DNA of 64,000 nucleotides from Sphingomonadaceae bacterium (lineage in GTDB: Bacteria > Pseudomonadota > Alphaproteobacteria > Sphingomonadales > Sphingomonadaceae): NCBI GenBank assembly GCA_947477745.1, contig CANJUF010000008.1, positions 1 through 64,000 on the forward strand, in the 5' to 3' direction. The notes below the pieces were generated by a model. That model worked only from the letters and a program-made list of their open reading frames with translations. It did no database searches and was not told the DNA's origin. Each line of letters opens with the position of its first letter. Position 1 is the stretch's first letter. This document shows positions 16,832-25,718 of the stretch, one piece after another. The position numbers and the translations under genes were made by a program.

Positions 16832-18055
16832 ATGGCCGATAAACCCCGCAAACCCGATCAAACCCCTCGCGGCACGGGCACGCGCCTGGTGGCCGCCGGC
16901 CGCCGGCCCGAATGGACCGGCCCTGTCGTCAATCCGCCGGTTTGGCGCGCGAGCACCCACCTCTATGAGGATATGGCCGCGCACCGCGACGGACCGCGCC
17001 ACAACGAGGATGGCCGCTTTTTCTACGGGCGGCGCGGCGCACCGACGCAGTGGGCGCTGGCTGAGGCGCTGACCGAGATCGAGCCGGGAGCGACAGGCAC
17101 GGTGCTCTATCCTTCGGGCGTGGCCGCAATTGCCGGCGCGCTGCTCACGGTGCTGCGGCCCGGCGACGTCCTGCTGATGACCGACAATGCCTATGATCCC
17201 AGCCGGGCGATGGGCCGCGGCCTGCTGGCGGATTTCGGCATCGAGACGCGCTTCTTCGATCCGCGCGACCAGTCCGCCTTCGAGGCGCTGTGGTGCGAGC
17301 GGACCAAGGCAGTGCTGCTCGAGTGTCCCGGAAGCCTGACCATCGAGATGTGCGACGTGCCTGCGCTCGCCCGCGCGGCGCGCAAGCGCGGGATCGTCTC
17401 GGTGATCGACAATACCTGGGCGAGCGCGCTGGGCTTCCCGGCATTGGCGCGCGGCGTGGACATCACCGTCTCCTCGCTGACCAAGCATGTCGGCGGTCAT
17501 TCGGACCTGATGATGGGCGCGGCGAGCGCCGGGCCGAAATTCTATGGCGCGCTGCGCAAGCGCGCGCAGAACCTTGGTCACGTCGTGTCCCCGGACGACG
17601 CGGCTTTGGCGCTGCGGGGGCTGCGAACCCTGCAAATCAGGCTCGAAAGGGAAACCTCAAGCGCACTTGAGGTTGCGAAATACCTTTCGCAACAACTTGA
17701 AATTGCCCAGGTAATGTGCCCGATGCTGCCCGGCTCGCCGGGTCATCAGATCTGGGCGCGCGATTTCACCGGCGGCTGCGGCCTGTTCAGTTTCGTGTTC
17801 AAGGGCGGCACCGCGATGGCCCGCGATGCCTTCATCGATGCGCTCGACCTGTTCGGCATCGGCTATAGCTGGGGCGGGTTCGAGAGCCTCGCAGTCCCGG
17901 TCGATCCCGTCCCCTACCGCTCGGTCATGGCATGGCCGCCCAAGGCGCTGACCCGCAAGGACCGCTTCGGCGTGCGCCTGTCGATCGGCCTCGAAGACCC
18001 TGGCGACCTGATCGCCGACATCGAGCAGGCGCTGGCAAGGATGGCTGAGGCGTAG
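16832..18055 (+). CDS. metC: Cystathionine beta-lyase (PLP enzyme)
   Basis: A 407-residue Cys/Met-metabolism PLP enzyme. The Schiff-base lysine is in SSLTKHVGGHSD, with YPSGVAAI and IDNTWASA as further family motifs. The sequence and length fit the MetC branch, which cleaves cystathionine to homocysteine, pyruvate and ammonia, but other C-S lyase activities are possible. The ATG at 16832 gives a normal N-terminus. No SAM-type riboswitch was evident in the 66-nt gap upstream. Confidence 0.92.
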   Translation: MADKPRKPDQTPRGTGTRLVAAGRRPEWTGPVVNPPVWRASTHLYEDMAAHRDGPRHNEDGRFFYGRRGAPTQWALAEALTEIEPGATGTVLYPSGVAAIAGALLTVLRPGDVLLMTDNAYDPSRAMGRGLLADFGIETRFFDPRDQSAFEALWCERTKAVLLECPGSLTIEMCDVPALARAARKRGIVSVIDNTWASALGFPALARGVDITVSSLTKHVGGHSDLMMGAASAGPKFYGALRKRAQNLGHVVSPDDAALALRGLRTLQIRLERETSSALEVAKYLSQQLEIAQVMCPMLPGSPGHQIWARDFTGGCGLFSFVFKGGTAMARDAFIDALDLFGIGYSWGGFESLAVPVDPVPYRSVMAWPPKALTRKDRFGVRLSIGLEDPGDLIADIEQALARMAEA

Positions 18056-18143
18056 CGCGCAGCAACCCTGCCCGTCATTGCGGCTGGCCTTGTCTTCCCG
18101 AATCGTGGTAGATCATGCCGCGTCATCGAGAGGATGAAACCCC

Positions 18144-19314
18144 ATGAAACCAGCAATTAAGGCTGCCCTCGCTGTTACCGCGATTGCGGGAGGCGCCATC
18201 GCAATCCCGCTGCTTGCCCAGAATGCCGCCTCGGGGCCGGTCGCGCGCTACGACATGCGCGCGGGCACGGTCTCGGGCGCAGGCGCGATGGTGCGGCGGC
18301 ATGGGCGGCGCGATGGGCATGATGTTCGGCGGTAGCGGCAACAAGGCGCAGCACGAGCTGTATCTGCGGATCGGCTCCTCGCAGACACCGTCCAAGGGCA
18401 GCCCCAAGGCCGATCACTTCATGCCGCCCAGCGCCAAGCTCGGCAAATCGGTCGCGCTGGTCACCCCGCGCGAGGAGAAGGTGCCCGACATGATGCCCGA
18501 AAAGCCCAAGGGCCGCCTGCTGATCTTCTGGGGCTGCGGCGAACATGTCGGCAAGGGCCAGCCGGTGGTGATCGATTTCGCCAAGGTCGCCGCCGGGCAG
18601 ATGCCGCCGGGGGTGTGGAACAGCACCGTGATCCGCGACTGGGGGCCGAACGCGCAGAACAGCCGCACCTTCGCCCGCTGGCCGGCAGAGGACGGCAAAT
18701 ACGTCAAGGCTGACAGTTCGCTGCCCGGTCTGCACCGGATCGCCTCCAACTACGCGCCCGAGATCAGCTTCACCCTTGCCAAGGACTTCATGGCCCCGCT
18801 TTCGGTGCGCACCGGTTCGCTGCCGAGCGGCGCGACGCGCACCAACTGGGGCAGCATTGCCGGGGCAACCGGCTACCTTGTCGGCCTGTTCGGCGGCAAG
18901 CAGGGACCGGGCGGCCAGATGGGCGACATGGTGATGTGGACGAGCAGCTCCACCCGCCAGTTCGGCGGCGGCCTGGCGGACTGGCTCTCGCCCGGGCAGG
19001 TCGCGGGCCTGGTAAAGAACGGCACCGTCCTGCCCTCTACGGCGACGAGCTGCGCGATCCCCGCCGAGGTCAACCGCGCCGCTGCCGATTTTAAGGTCGG
19101 CTCTTTGACCGCGTTCGGGCCGGAAGAGAACTTCTCTTATCCGCCCCGCCCTGCGGCGGGACCGTGGCACCTGCAATGGACCGCGCGGGTGCGGCACCGC
19201 TCGATGACCAGCTGGATGCAAATGCAGGGCATGTCGATGGGCGGCGGTCAGGGAGCCTCCAACCCCGATTGCAAGCGTCGCGGCGGGATCATGGGCGGCG
19301 GCGGCGACTGTTGA
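18144..19314 (+). pseudogene. Exported protein of unknown function, single-base frameshift
   Basis: Translation from the ATG at 18144 (after GAGAGGATG-like sequence) gives a clean signal peptide, MKPAIKAALAVTAIAGGAIA, with a cut near LLAQNA, then about 25 residues before going out of frame. The remaining ~340 residues are open in the +1 frame to the TGA at 19312-19314. Removing one base at about 18292 (ATGGTGCGGC to ATGGGCGGC) restores one continuous protein of about 389 aa through a Gly/Met-rich stretch (AMGGGMGGAMGMMFGG). The mature part contains KGRLLIFWGCGEHVG and a Gly/Met/Cys-rich tail. I do not recognise the family. It could be a real pseudogene or a sequencing error. Confidence 0.75.
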
Positions 19315-19393
19315 GCATGTGCTAAAGCCCGCCTAACAGGCGTGAAAAGCATTCTCGCTGGCATCTTGCGGCGCAAGAGGCCATCTGCGCATC

Positions 19394-20164
19394 ATGAACG
19401 AAGTGTATCTCAACAGCGGCGCGGTCTACCTCGTCGGCGCGGGTCCGGGCGATCCCGACCTGCTGACGCTGCGCGCGGCGCGGCTGATCATGCAGGCAGA
19501 GCTGATCGTCCATGACGGGCTGGTAAGCGCCGAAATCCTCGCCATGGCGGGGCCGAAAGCGCGTTACGTTTCGGTCGCCAAGCGCCGTTCGCGCCACACC
19601 ATGCCGCAAGACGCGATCAACGCATTGCTGGTGGCCGAGGCGCGCGCGGGCAAGCAGGTGGTGCGCCTCAAGGGCGGCGATCCCTTCGTGTTCGGGCGCG
19701 GCGGCGAAGAGCTCGAGGCCTGCCGCGAGGCCGGCGTGAAGGTCGAAGTCGTGCCCGGCATCACCTCCGCGCTGGGCGCGGCTGCGGCAGCGCAGATCCC
19801 GCTCACGCACCGCGCGGGCGCGTCGGTGGTCAGCTTCGTTGCGGGCCAGTGCAAGGGCCTGACCGAGCAGGACTGGTCGGGCCTTGCAGGCAAAGGCCGC
19901 ACGCTCGTCATCTACATGGGCCTCGCCTCGGCGCCGCTGATCGCCGAAAAGCTGATCGCCGACGGGTTGTCGCCCGCCATGCCGGTCGCCGTGATCGAGA
20001 ACGCCACCTCGCGCGAGATGCGGGTGCTGCGCGCGCCCATCGCGGGCCTTGCCGATCTCGTTTTGCGCGAGCGGGTGAAAAGCCCCGCGCTGATCGTGGT
20101 CGGCGAAGTCGCGGGCGAAGCCGAACAACATTTGCGCAGCTTGGCGCTGGAGTTTGCACAGTGA
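19394..20164 (+). CDS. cobA: Uroporphyrinogen-III C-methyltransferase
   Basis: A 256-residue SUMT that methylates uroporphyrinogen III at C2 and C7 with SAM to precorrin-2, the siroheme precursor needed by the sulfite reductase encoded 0.3 kb downstream. Motifs are VYLVGAGPGDPDLLT, VVRLKGGDPFVFGRGGEE and VEVVPGITSA. It is the short, stand-alone form without the CysG dehydrogenase/ferrochelatase domain. It is the first gene of the sulfate-assimilation operon, with the following small gene starting 10 nt after its stop. Confidence 0.95.
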   Translation: MNEVYLNSGAVYLVGAGPGDPDLLTLRAARLIMQAELIVHDGLVSAEILAMAGPKARYVSVAKRRSRHTMPQDAINALLVAEARAGKQVVRLKGGDPFVFGRGGEELEACREAGVKVEVVPGITSALGAAAAAQIPLTHRAGASVVSFVAGQCKGLTEQDWSGLAGKGRTLVIYMGLASAPLIAEKLIADGLSPAMPVAVIENATSREMRVLRAPIAGLADLVLRERVKSPALIVVGEVAGEAEQHLRSLALEFAQ

Positions 20165-20174
20165 GATTCGCGAA

Positions 20175-20471
20175 GTGAAGATCGTTACCGGAAACGACCT
20201 GAAGACCGGAGCCGTCGTCTGGTGGGACGGCGAAGGCTGGTCCAAATACGTCAATTCCGCCGCCGATGTCGGCGCGGGCGGTGAGGCGATCATCGCCCGC
20301 GAAGAAGGCGCGCGCCGCGTGTTCGCCGCCTATGTCATCGACGGCGAACGCAATGCCGATGGCGTGCGCCCTTCGCATATCAAGGAACGCATCCGCGCGC
20401 TCGGGCCGACCGTGCGCATGGACCTGTCGCTCAAGCCGGGCGATCCCGATGCTTCGAACTGGGTGATCTGA
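20175..20471 (+). CDS. DUF2849 family protein, sulfite-reductase associated
   Basis: A 98-residue protein (VKIVTGNDLKTGAVVWW at the start) of a family that regularly sits between the siroheme synthase gene and cysI in alphaproteobacteria. A role in sulfite reduction is inferred from that context; no catalytic motif is visible. The GTG at 20175 fits the family start; a TTG at 20154 would overlap cobA. The stop overlaps the cysI start (TGATG), implying coupled translation. Confidence 0.88.
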   Translation: MKIVTGNDLKTGAVVWWDGEGWSKYVNSAADVGAGGEAIIAREEGARRVFAAYVIDGERNADGVRPSHIKERIRALGPTVRMDLSLKPGDPDASNWVI

Positions 20472-22105
20472 TGTACAAGTACGACCAATATGACCAGCAG
20501 ATGGTCGACACCCGCGTCGAGGAATTCCGCGATCAGGTGCGCCGCCGCCTCGATGGTTCGCTGACCGAGGACCAGTTCCGCCCGCTGCGCCTGCAGAACG
20601 GGCTTTATTTGCAATTGCACGCCTACATGCTGCGCGTCGCGGTGCCCTATGGCACGCTCAATTCGCAGCAGATGACCCTGCTGGGCGACATTGCCGACAA
20701 GTACGACCGCGGTTACGGCCATTTCACCACGCGCCAGAATATCCAGTACAACTGGATCAAGCTGGAAGAGACGCCCGACATCCTGGCCGATCTCGCGACG
20801 GTGGAAATGCACGCCATCCAGACCAGCGGCAACTGCATCCGCAACATCTCGTCCGATCAGTATGCCGGCGCTGCGGCCGACGAGATCGTCGATCCGCGCC
20901 CCTATGCCGAACTGCTGCGCCAGTGGTCGAGCTTCCACCCCGAATTCCTGACCTTGCCGCGCAAGTTCAAGATCGCGGTGATCGCCAGCGAGACCGACCG
21001 CGCGGCGATGAAGCTGCACGATATCGGCATCCAGATGGTGAGGAACGCGGCCGGAGAGATCGGCGCGCGCTTCTTCGTCGGCGGCGGCATGGGCCGCACC
21101 CCGATGATCGGGCCGATGATCCGCGACTTCGTGCCGCTCGACCAGCTTGTCACCTATTGCGAGGCGTGCCTGCGGGTCTACAACCGCTATGGCCGGCGCG
21201 ATAACAAGTACAAGGCGCGCATCAAGATCCTCGTCCACGAGCTGGGCAAGGACGAATATACGCGCCAGGTGGAGGAAGAGTTCGCTCACCTCTTGACGCA
21301 GGACATCGAGCCGCCGCTGGCCGAGCTGGAACGCATCAAGGCGCATTTCGTCGATCCGCCGTTCGAAGCAGGCGCCAGCGATGATCTCGATCTTTCAGAT
21401 CCTGATTTCCGCCTCTGGGTGGAGCGCAACTGCGCGCCCCACAAGCAGGCGGGCTATATCGTGGCCACCGTCAGCCTGAAGCCGGTCGGCGGCATTCCGG
21501 GCGACGCCACTTCGGACCAGATCCGGCTGATGGCCAAGCTGGCCAGGGACTACAGCTTTGACGAGCTGCGCGTCACTCACGCGCAGAACATCGTATTCCC
21601 GCATGTCCGCAAGGCCGATCTTTACGCCGTTTGGAAGGCGCTCGACGAGGCTGGCCTCGGCACGGCCAATCTCGACATGGTGGGCGACATCATCGCCTGC
21701 CCGGGCCTCGACTATTGCAGCCTGGCCAATGCCCGCTCGATCCCGGTGGCGCAGAAGATATCCGAGCGTTTCGGCTCTGCCGAGAAGCAGGCGGAAATCG
21801 GCGAGCTCAAGCTGAAAATTTCCGGCTGCATCAACGCCTGCGGCCACCACCACGCGGGCCACATCGGCATCCTCGGCGTCGACAAGAAAGGCACCGAGAA
21901 CTACCAGTTGCTGTTTGGCGGCAGCGAAGGCGCGGACACCTCGCTGGGCCAGATCACCGGCCCAGGCTTTGACGAGGAAGGCATTGTCGCCGCGGTCGAA
22001 ACCACGACCAATGTCTATCTGCGCGAACGCCAGCAGGGCGAGCGTTTCCTCGATACCTACCGCCGCATCGGCATGGCCCCGTTCAAGGAGGCGCTCTATG
22101 GTTGA
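20471..22105 (+). CDS. cysI: Nitrite/sulfite reductase hemoprotein (assimilatory sulfite reductase)
   Basis: A 544-residue siroheme/4Fe-4S enzyme that reduces sulfite to sulfide with six electrons. The cluster ligands are C410 and C416 (CPGLDYC) and C453 and C457 (SGCINAC). Both ferredoxin-like and siroheme domains are present as an internal duplication, with TTRQNIQYNW near the substrate-side arginine. The context (cobA, DUF2849, DUF934, cysH) supports sulfite over nitrite. The ATG overlaps the previous stop by one base. Confidence 0.95.
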   Translation: MYKYDQYDQQMVDTRVEEFRDQVRRRLDGSLTEDQFRPLRLQNGLYLQLHAYMLRVAVPYGTLNSQQMTLLGDIADKYDRGYGHFTTRQNIQYNWIKLEETPDILADLATVEMHAIQTSGNCIRNISSDQYAGAAADEIVDPRPYAELLRQWSSFHPEFLTLPRKFKIAVIASETDRAAMKLHDIGIQMVRNAAGEIGARFFVGGGMGRTPMIGPMIRDFVPLDQLVTYCEACLRVYNRYGRRDNKYKARIKILVHELGKDEYTRQVEEEFAHLLTQDIEPPLAELERIKAHFVDPPFEAGASDDLDLSDPDFRLWVERNCAPHKQAGYIVATVSLKPVGGIPGDATSDQIRLMAKLARDYSFDELRVTHAQNIVFPHVRKADLYAVWKALDEAGLGTANLDMVGDIIACPGLDYCSLANARSIPVAQKISERFGSAEKQAEIGELKLKISGCINACGHHHAGHIGILGVDKKGTENYQLLFGGSEGADTSLGQITGPGFDEEGIVAAVETTTNVYLRERQQGERFLDTYRRIGMAPFKEALYG

Positions 22106-22526
22106 GGTCCAGTTCCGCTTCCGCGACGACGAAATCGCCGGCGATCCGGCAGTCACGGTCGATGCCTTCCTGACGCAGACCAACGCCACCGCCGTGCGCA
22201 TCGAGCCGGGCGACGATGCCCGCGCCCTGCTGCCGTTCCTTGAGCGGCTGCAGCTCATCGAAGTCAGCTTCCCTGCGTGGACCGACGGGCGCGGCTACTC
22301 CTCCGCCCGCGTGCTGCGCGAAGCAGGCTATCAGGGCGAACTGCGCGCGGTTGGTGACGTCGTTATCGACATGCTCTCGCACCTGCGGCGCTGCGGCTTC
22401 GATGCTTTCGCCCCCGAGCACGGCCTCAACGAGGCCGATGCACAAGCCGCTTTCGAGCGCTGGGACAATGTCTATCAGGCCACCGGAGACGGCCGTGCCG
22501 CGATCTGGGCCAAGAGGCATGGCTGA
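22098..22526 (+). CDS. DUF934 family protein, sulfite-reductase associated
   Basis: A 142-residue protein (MVEVQFRFRDDE at the start; WTDGRGYSSARVLR in the middle) of the DUF934 family, which follows cysI in many proteobacteria. The exact biochemical role is not known to me; an oxidoreductase accessory role is inferred from synteny. It overlaps cysI by 8 nt and cysH by 8 nt, showing tight translational coupling. The ATG at 22098 was chosen from this overlap and from the family's start. Confidence 0.9.
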   Translation: MVEVQFRFRDDEIAGDPAVTVDAFLTQTNATAVRIEPGDDARALLPFLERLQLIEVSFPAWTDGRGYSSARVLREAGYQGELRAVGDVVIDMLSHLRRCGFDAFAPEHGLNEADAQAAFERWDNVYQATGDGRAAIWAKRHG

Positions 22527-23313
22527 GGTCGTGAGCCGCCGCGCCGTTGACCGCATCGACACCGGACCCCGCTTTCGCGAGGCCGACGCAGTGCGCCTCA
22601 ACCGCATGTTCCAGGGCAGCGATACCCAGGAGATGCTCGAAGTGCTGCTGCGCGAGAAGCTTGCCGGCGACATTGCGATCGTCTCCAGCTTCGGGGCGGA
22701 AAGCTCGGTGCTGCTGCATCTGGTCAGCCGGATCGATCCGGCGACGCCGGTGCTGTTCCTCGAGACCGGCAAGCACTTTGCCGAAACGCTGGAATACCGC
22801 GACCTGCTGGCCGAGCGGCTTGGCCTCACCGACCTGCGCAACCTGACGCCCGATGCCGATGCGCTCGCCGCCAAAGACGAGAGCGGCCTGCGCTGGTCCT
22901 ATGATCCCGATGGCTGCTGCGAGATTCGCAAGGTGATCCCGCTGGCAAAGGCGCTGGCTGGCTTCGATGCCTCGCTCACCGGGCGCAAGGCGTTCCAGGC
23001 GCAGTCGCGCGCCAAGCTGCCGCGCTTCGAGATCGACAACAGCGACGCGATGGGGCGGCTCAAGATCAACCCCCTGATCGACTGGACCCCCGAGGATCTT
23101 GCCGCCTATATGGCGGCGCACGATCTGCCCGCGCACCCGCTGGTAGCCGAGGGGTATCCCTCGATCGGCTGCTCGCCCTGCACGCACAAGGTCGCCGATG
23201 GCGAGGACGCGCGCTCGGGCCGCTGGAAGGGCTGGGACAAGACCGAATGCGGCATTCACGTTCCGGGTCAGGACGATGGCGAACTGCCGCCGGGATACGA
23301 TCCGGCGTTTTAA
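22519..23313 (+). CDS. cysH: Phosphoadenylyl/adenylyl-sulfate reductase, 4Fe-4S APS type
   Basis: A 264-residue reductase that makes sulfite from (P)APS. The tandem cysteines C133-C134 (GCCEIRK) and C218-x2-C221 (GCSPC) are the 4Fe-4S ligands that mark the APS-using form, and KTECGIH near the C-terminus holds the catalytic cysteine (C244). SSFGAESSVLLHL is the adenylyl-binding loop. The ATG at 22519 overlaps the DUF934 stop. With cobA and cysI it completes assimilatory sulfate reduction after APS; the ATP sulfurylase is not in the window. Confidence 0.95.
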   Translation: MAEVVSRRAVDRIDTGPRFREADAVRLNRMFQGSDTQEMLEVLLREKLAGDIAIVSSFGAESSVLLHLVSRIDPATPVLFLETGKHFAETLEYRDLLAERLGLTDLRNLTPDADALAAKDESGLRWSYDPDGCCEIRKVIPLAKALAGFDASLTGRKAFQAQSRAKLPRFEIDNSDAMGRLKINPLIDWTPEDLAAYMAAHDLPAHPLVAEGYPSIGCSPCTHKVADGEDARSGRWKGWDKTECGIHVPGQDDGELPPGYDPAF

Positions 23314-23320
23314 AGGCTGA

Positions 23321-23412
23321 GTGACCCACCCCCAGCCCCTCCAGCAAGCGGCAGGGGAGCAAGCCTTGCCGAGCCTTGAGCGAAGTTAAGCGCAGCGGGT
23401 GGGCGCGAGCGC
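23321..23412. repeat. Intergenic repeat-like segment after cysH
   Basis: The 172-bp gap between cysH and the next gene contains C-rich GACCCACCCCCAGCCCCTCC followed by GGCAGGGGAG, an imperfect inverted repeat, then GAGCGAAGTTAAGCGCAGCGG. The style matches dispersed sphingomonad intergenic repeats. I see no gene or clear terminator in it. Confidence 0.4.
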
Positions 23413-23485
23413 CCCAAATTTTCCCCTTCCGGTTCGCGGGCATCTGCGCCAGACTTCGCCCGAGAAAAATGAACTTGGGAGAGCG

Positions 23486-24778
23486 ATGATGCGGATATCG
23501 ACAAGGCTTGGCTGCATGCTCGCGGCAACGGCGGCTCTGGCAGCGCCACTCGCCGCGCAGAACCAGGCCCCGGCCCCCGCGCAGGCGCCTCCGACTGCCT
23601 ATCCCACCTGGGCCGAGCAGATGGATGCCTTGAAGCCCGTCGGCAAGCACCTGCTCGAACTGGCCGAGCGCGACGATACCGATGCGCGCCGCCAGGAAAT
23701 GAACCAGTACGTGCTCGGCACGGTTGCCAACGGCTATCTTAACTATGTGCGGGCCGATCCGGCGCATCCCACCTTCACGCCGCTGTGGAACTATGCCTTC
23801 AACTACGGCGGCCCGAACCCCGACTATGCCTACATGTTCACGCTGATCGATCCCAAGGGCACCTATCGCATCTCGGGCTATCGCGGCACCTCGCGATTTG
23901 TCGAGATCACTCAGCAAAACGGCGATTTCACAAGCAAGGCGGTGTACGATGCCGCCGCTAAAAACGCCCCGTCGCCGACCAACGATCTCGACCAGCTCAA
24001 ACTCGATGCAAACCGCTATTTCAGCGTGATCCTGAGTGCCGAGCGGCCGGCGGGTTACACCGGCGACTGGTGGCCGCTCATGCCGACAACCCGGTCGCTG
24101 CTGATGCGCAAGGCCATGGCCGACTGGAAGCGCGAGATCGATCCCCGGATCGCCATCGACCGGCTTGACGATGCGCCGCCGCTCACCACCGAGCAAATGG
24201 CGGCGCGCTTTTCCAACCTGAAGAACTGGGTCGCCACCCGGATCGAAAGCGAGATCACCCTCACCCGCTATTACCGCGAGCATCACGGCATCAACACGAT
24301 CAAGAAGTCCCAGCTTATGGCGGCGGCCAATCCGTTCAAGGGGCAGGTCTATCTCGATGGTGCGTTCGAAATACGGGATGATGAAGCCTTGGTCCTCGAA
24401 ACCGTGGTGCCCAAGCAATGCCGCTACTGGCAGATCCTGCTGGCGGACGACCGCTTTGCCGTGATCGACTGGGTCAATCGCCAGTCGAGCCTCAACGATG
24501 CGCAGGCCCGCATCGACAGCGACGGCAAGTTTCGCGCAGTGATCTCGGCGAAAGACCCCGGCGTGCCCAACTGGCTCGACAATGCAGGCGAGAAGTGGGG
24601 CATCATCCAGATGCGCTGGAACCGCTGCAGCGAAGCGCCCGACCCGGTGGTGACTAGGATCGCGCTCAAGGACGTGCGCAAGCATGTGCCCAAGGACACG
24701 CCGGTGATTATGCCCGAACAGCGCAAGGCGTCGCTGGGCGAGCGCCGCGAAGCCGCGCAACTGCGTCAGCTATGGTGA
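23486..24778 (+). CDS. Exported DUF1214-like protein
   Basis: A 430-residue protein with an N-terminal signal peptide (TRLGCMLAATAALAAPLAAQ) and an Ala/Pro-rich linker to about residue 40. The rest is one long globular region with YWQILLADDRF and PGVPNWLDNAGEKWG, a pattern I associate with DUF1214/DUF1254-type exported proteins; this is a tentative family call. It probably acts in the periplasm. Two adjacent ATGs (23486 and 23489) follow GGGAGAG. An epimerase gene starts 7 nt after its stop, so they form a pair. Confidence 0.78.
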   Translation: MMRISTRLGCMLAATAALAAPLAAQNQAPAPAQAPPTAYPTWAEQMDALKPVGKHLLELAERDDTDARRQEMNQYVLGTVANGYLNYVRADPAHPTFTPLWNYAFNYGGPNPDYAYMFTLIDPKGTYRISGYRGTSRFVEITQQNGDFTSKAVYDAAAKNAPSPTNDLDQLKLDANRYFSVILSAERPAGYTGDWWPLMPTTRSLLMRKAMADWKREIDPRIAIDRLDDAPPLTTEQMAARFSNLKNWVATRIESEITLTRYYREHHGINTIKKSQLMAAANPFKGQVYLDGAFEIRDDEALVLETVVPKQCRYWQILLADDRFAVIDWVNRQSSLNDAQARIDSDGKFRAVISAKDPGVPNWLDNAGEKWGIIQMRWNRCSEAPDPVVTRIALKDVRKHVPKDTPVIMPEQRKASLGERREAAQLRQLW

Positions 24779-24785
24779 GCCGGTC

Positions 24786-25703
24786 ATGATCAAAGGCGAA
24801 AAAATCCTGATCACAGGCCCGGCGGGCCGGATTGCCTCGGCTCTTTGCGAGGCGCTCGCGCCGCACAACGAGGTGTGGGGCATCGCGCGCTTCTCCGATC
24901 CCGCAAGCCGCGAGCGGATCAACGCGCTGGGCGTCACCACCCGCAAGCTCGACTATTCCACCGGCGAGTTCGGCGACCTGCCGCAGGATTTCACCTATCT
25001 GCTACATCTCGCGGCCGATTTCAGCGCGACCGATTACGAGCGGGCCTTGCAGGTCAATGCCGAGGGTACCGGCCTGCTGCTGGAGCATTGCCGCAAGGCC
25101 AAGGCGGCGCTGGTGATGTCGACGGTCACGACCTACAAGCCGCATCCCGATCCCTGGCATCCTTTCGACGAGGGCGATCCGCTGGGCGATGCCGCGATAC
25201 CCGGCCAGGCCCCCTATTCGATCAGCAAGATCGCCGAGGAAGCCGTGGCGCGGTACTGCGCGCGCTCGTTCAAGCTGCCTATCACGATCGCGCGAATGGG
25301 CGCGGCCTATGGCAAGCAGGGCGGCTTGCCGTTCTTCCACCTCCAGGCTGTCGCGAGCGGCCAGGCCGTCAAGACCCGCTGGGATCCGATGACCTACAGC
25401 CCGATTCACGACGACGACATCGTTGCGCAGCTCGAGCCGCTGCTCGGCGTCGCCAGCGTGCCCGCCACAATCGTAAACTGGTGCGGCGACGAGGCGGTGA
25501 GCGTGCAGCAGTGGACGCAATATTTCGGCGAATTGCTCGGGGTTGAGCCGAGCATCGACATCGAGGTGATCGAGGGCGCATCGGTCGGCTCGGTCGGCGA
25601 TCACCGCAAGCGCGCGTCGATCACCGGGCCGTGCAAGGTCCACTGGAAGGACGGTTTCCGGCGCATGGCGGAGCAATTTTACCCGGACCGGGTGGAGGGG
25701 TAG
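24786..25703 (+). CDS. NAD(P)-dependent epimerase/dehydratase (extended SDR)
   Basis: A 305-residue extended SDR. The nucleotide-binding loop is ITGPAGRIAS (residues 8-17, a variant of TGxxGxxG) and the active-site pair is in PYSISKIAEE (Tyr-x3-Lys), with a serine/threonine in MSTVTTY. It would act on a sugar nucleotide, hydroxysteroid or similar alcohol/ketone; the substrate is not clear. It lies 7 nt downstream of the DUF1214-like gene. Confidence 0.88.
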   Translation: MIKGEKILITGPAGRIASALCEALAPHNEVWGIARFSDPASRERINALGVTTRKLDYSTGEFGDLPQDFTYLLHLAADFSATDYERALQVNAEGTGLLLEHCRKAKAALVMSTVTTYKPHPDPWHPFDEGDPLGDAAIPGQAPYSISKIAEEAVARYCARSFKLPITIARMGAAYGKQGGLPFFHLQAVASGQAVKTRWDPMTYSPIHDDDIVAQLEPLLGVASVPATIVNWCGDEAVSVQQWTQYFGELLGVEPSIDIEVIEGASVGSVGDHRKRASITGPCKVHWKDGFRRMAEQFYPDRVEG

Positions 25704-25718
25704 CCTCTTAGCGGCGTA

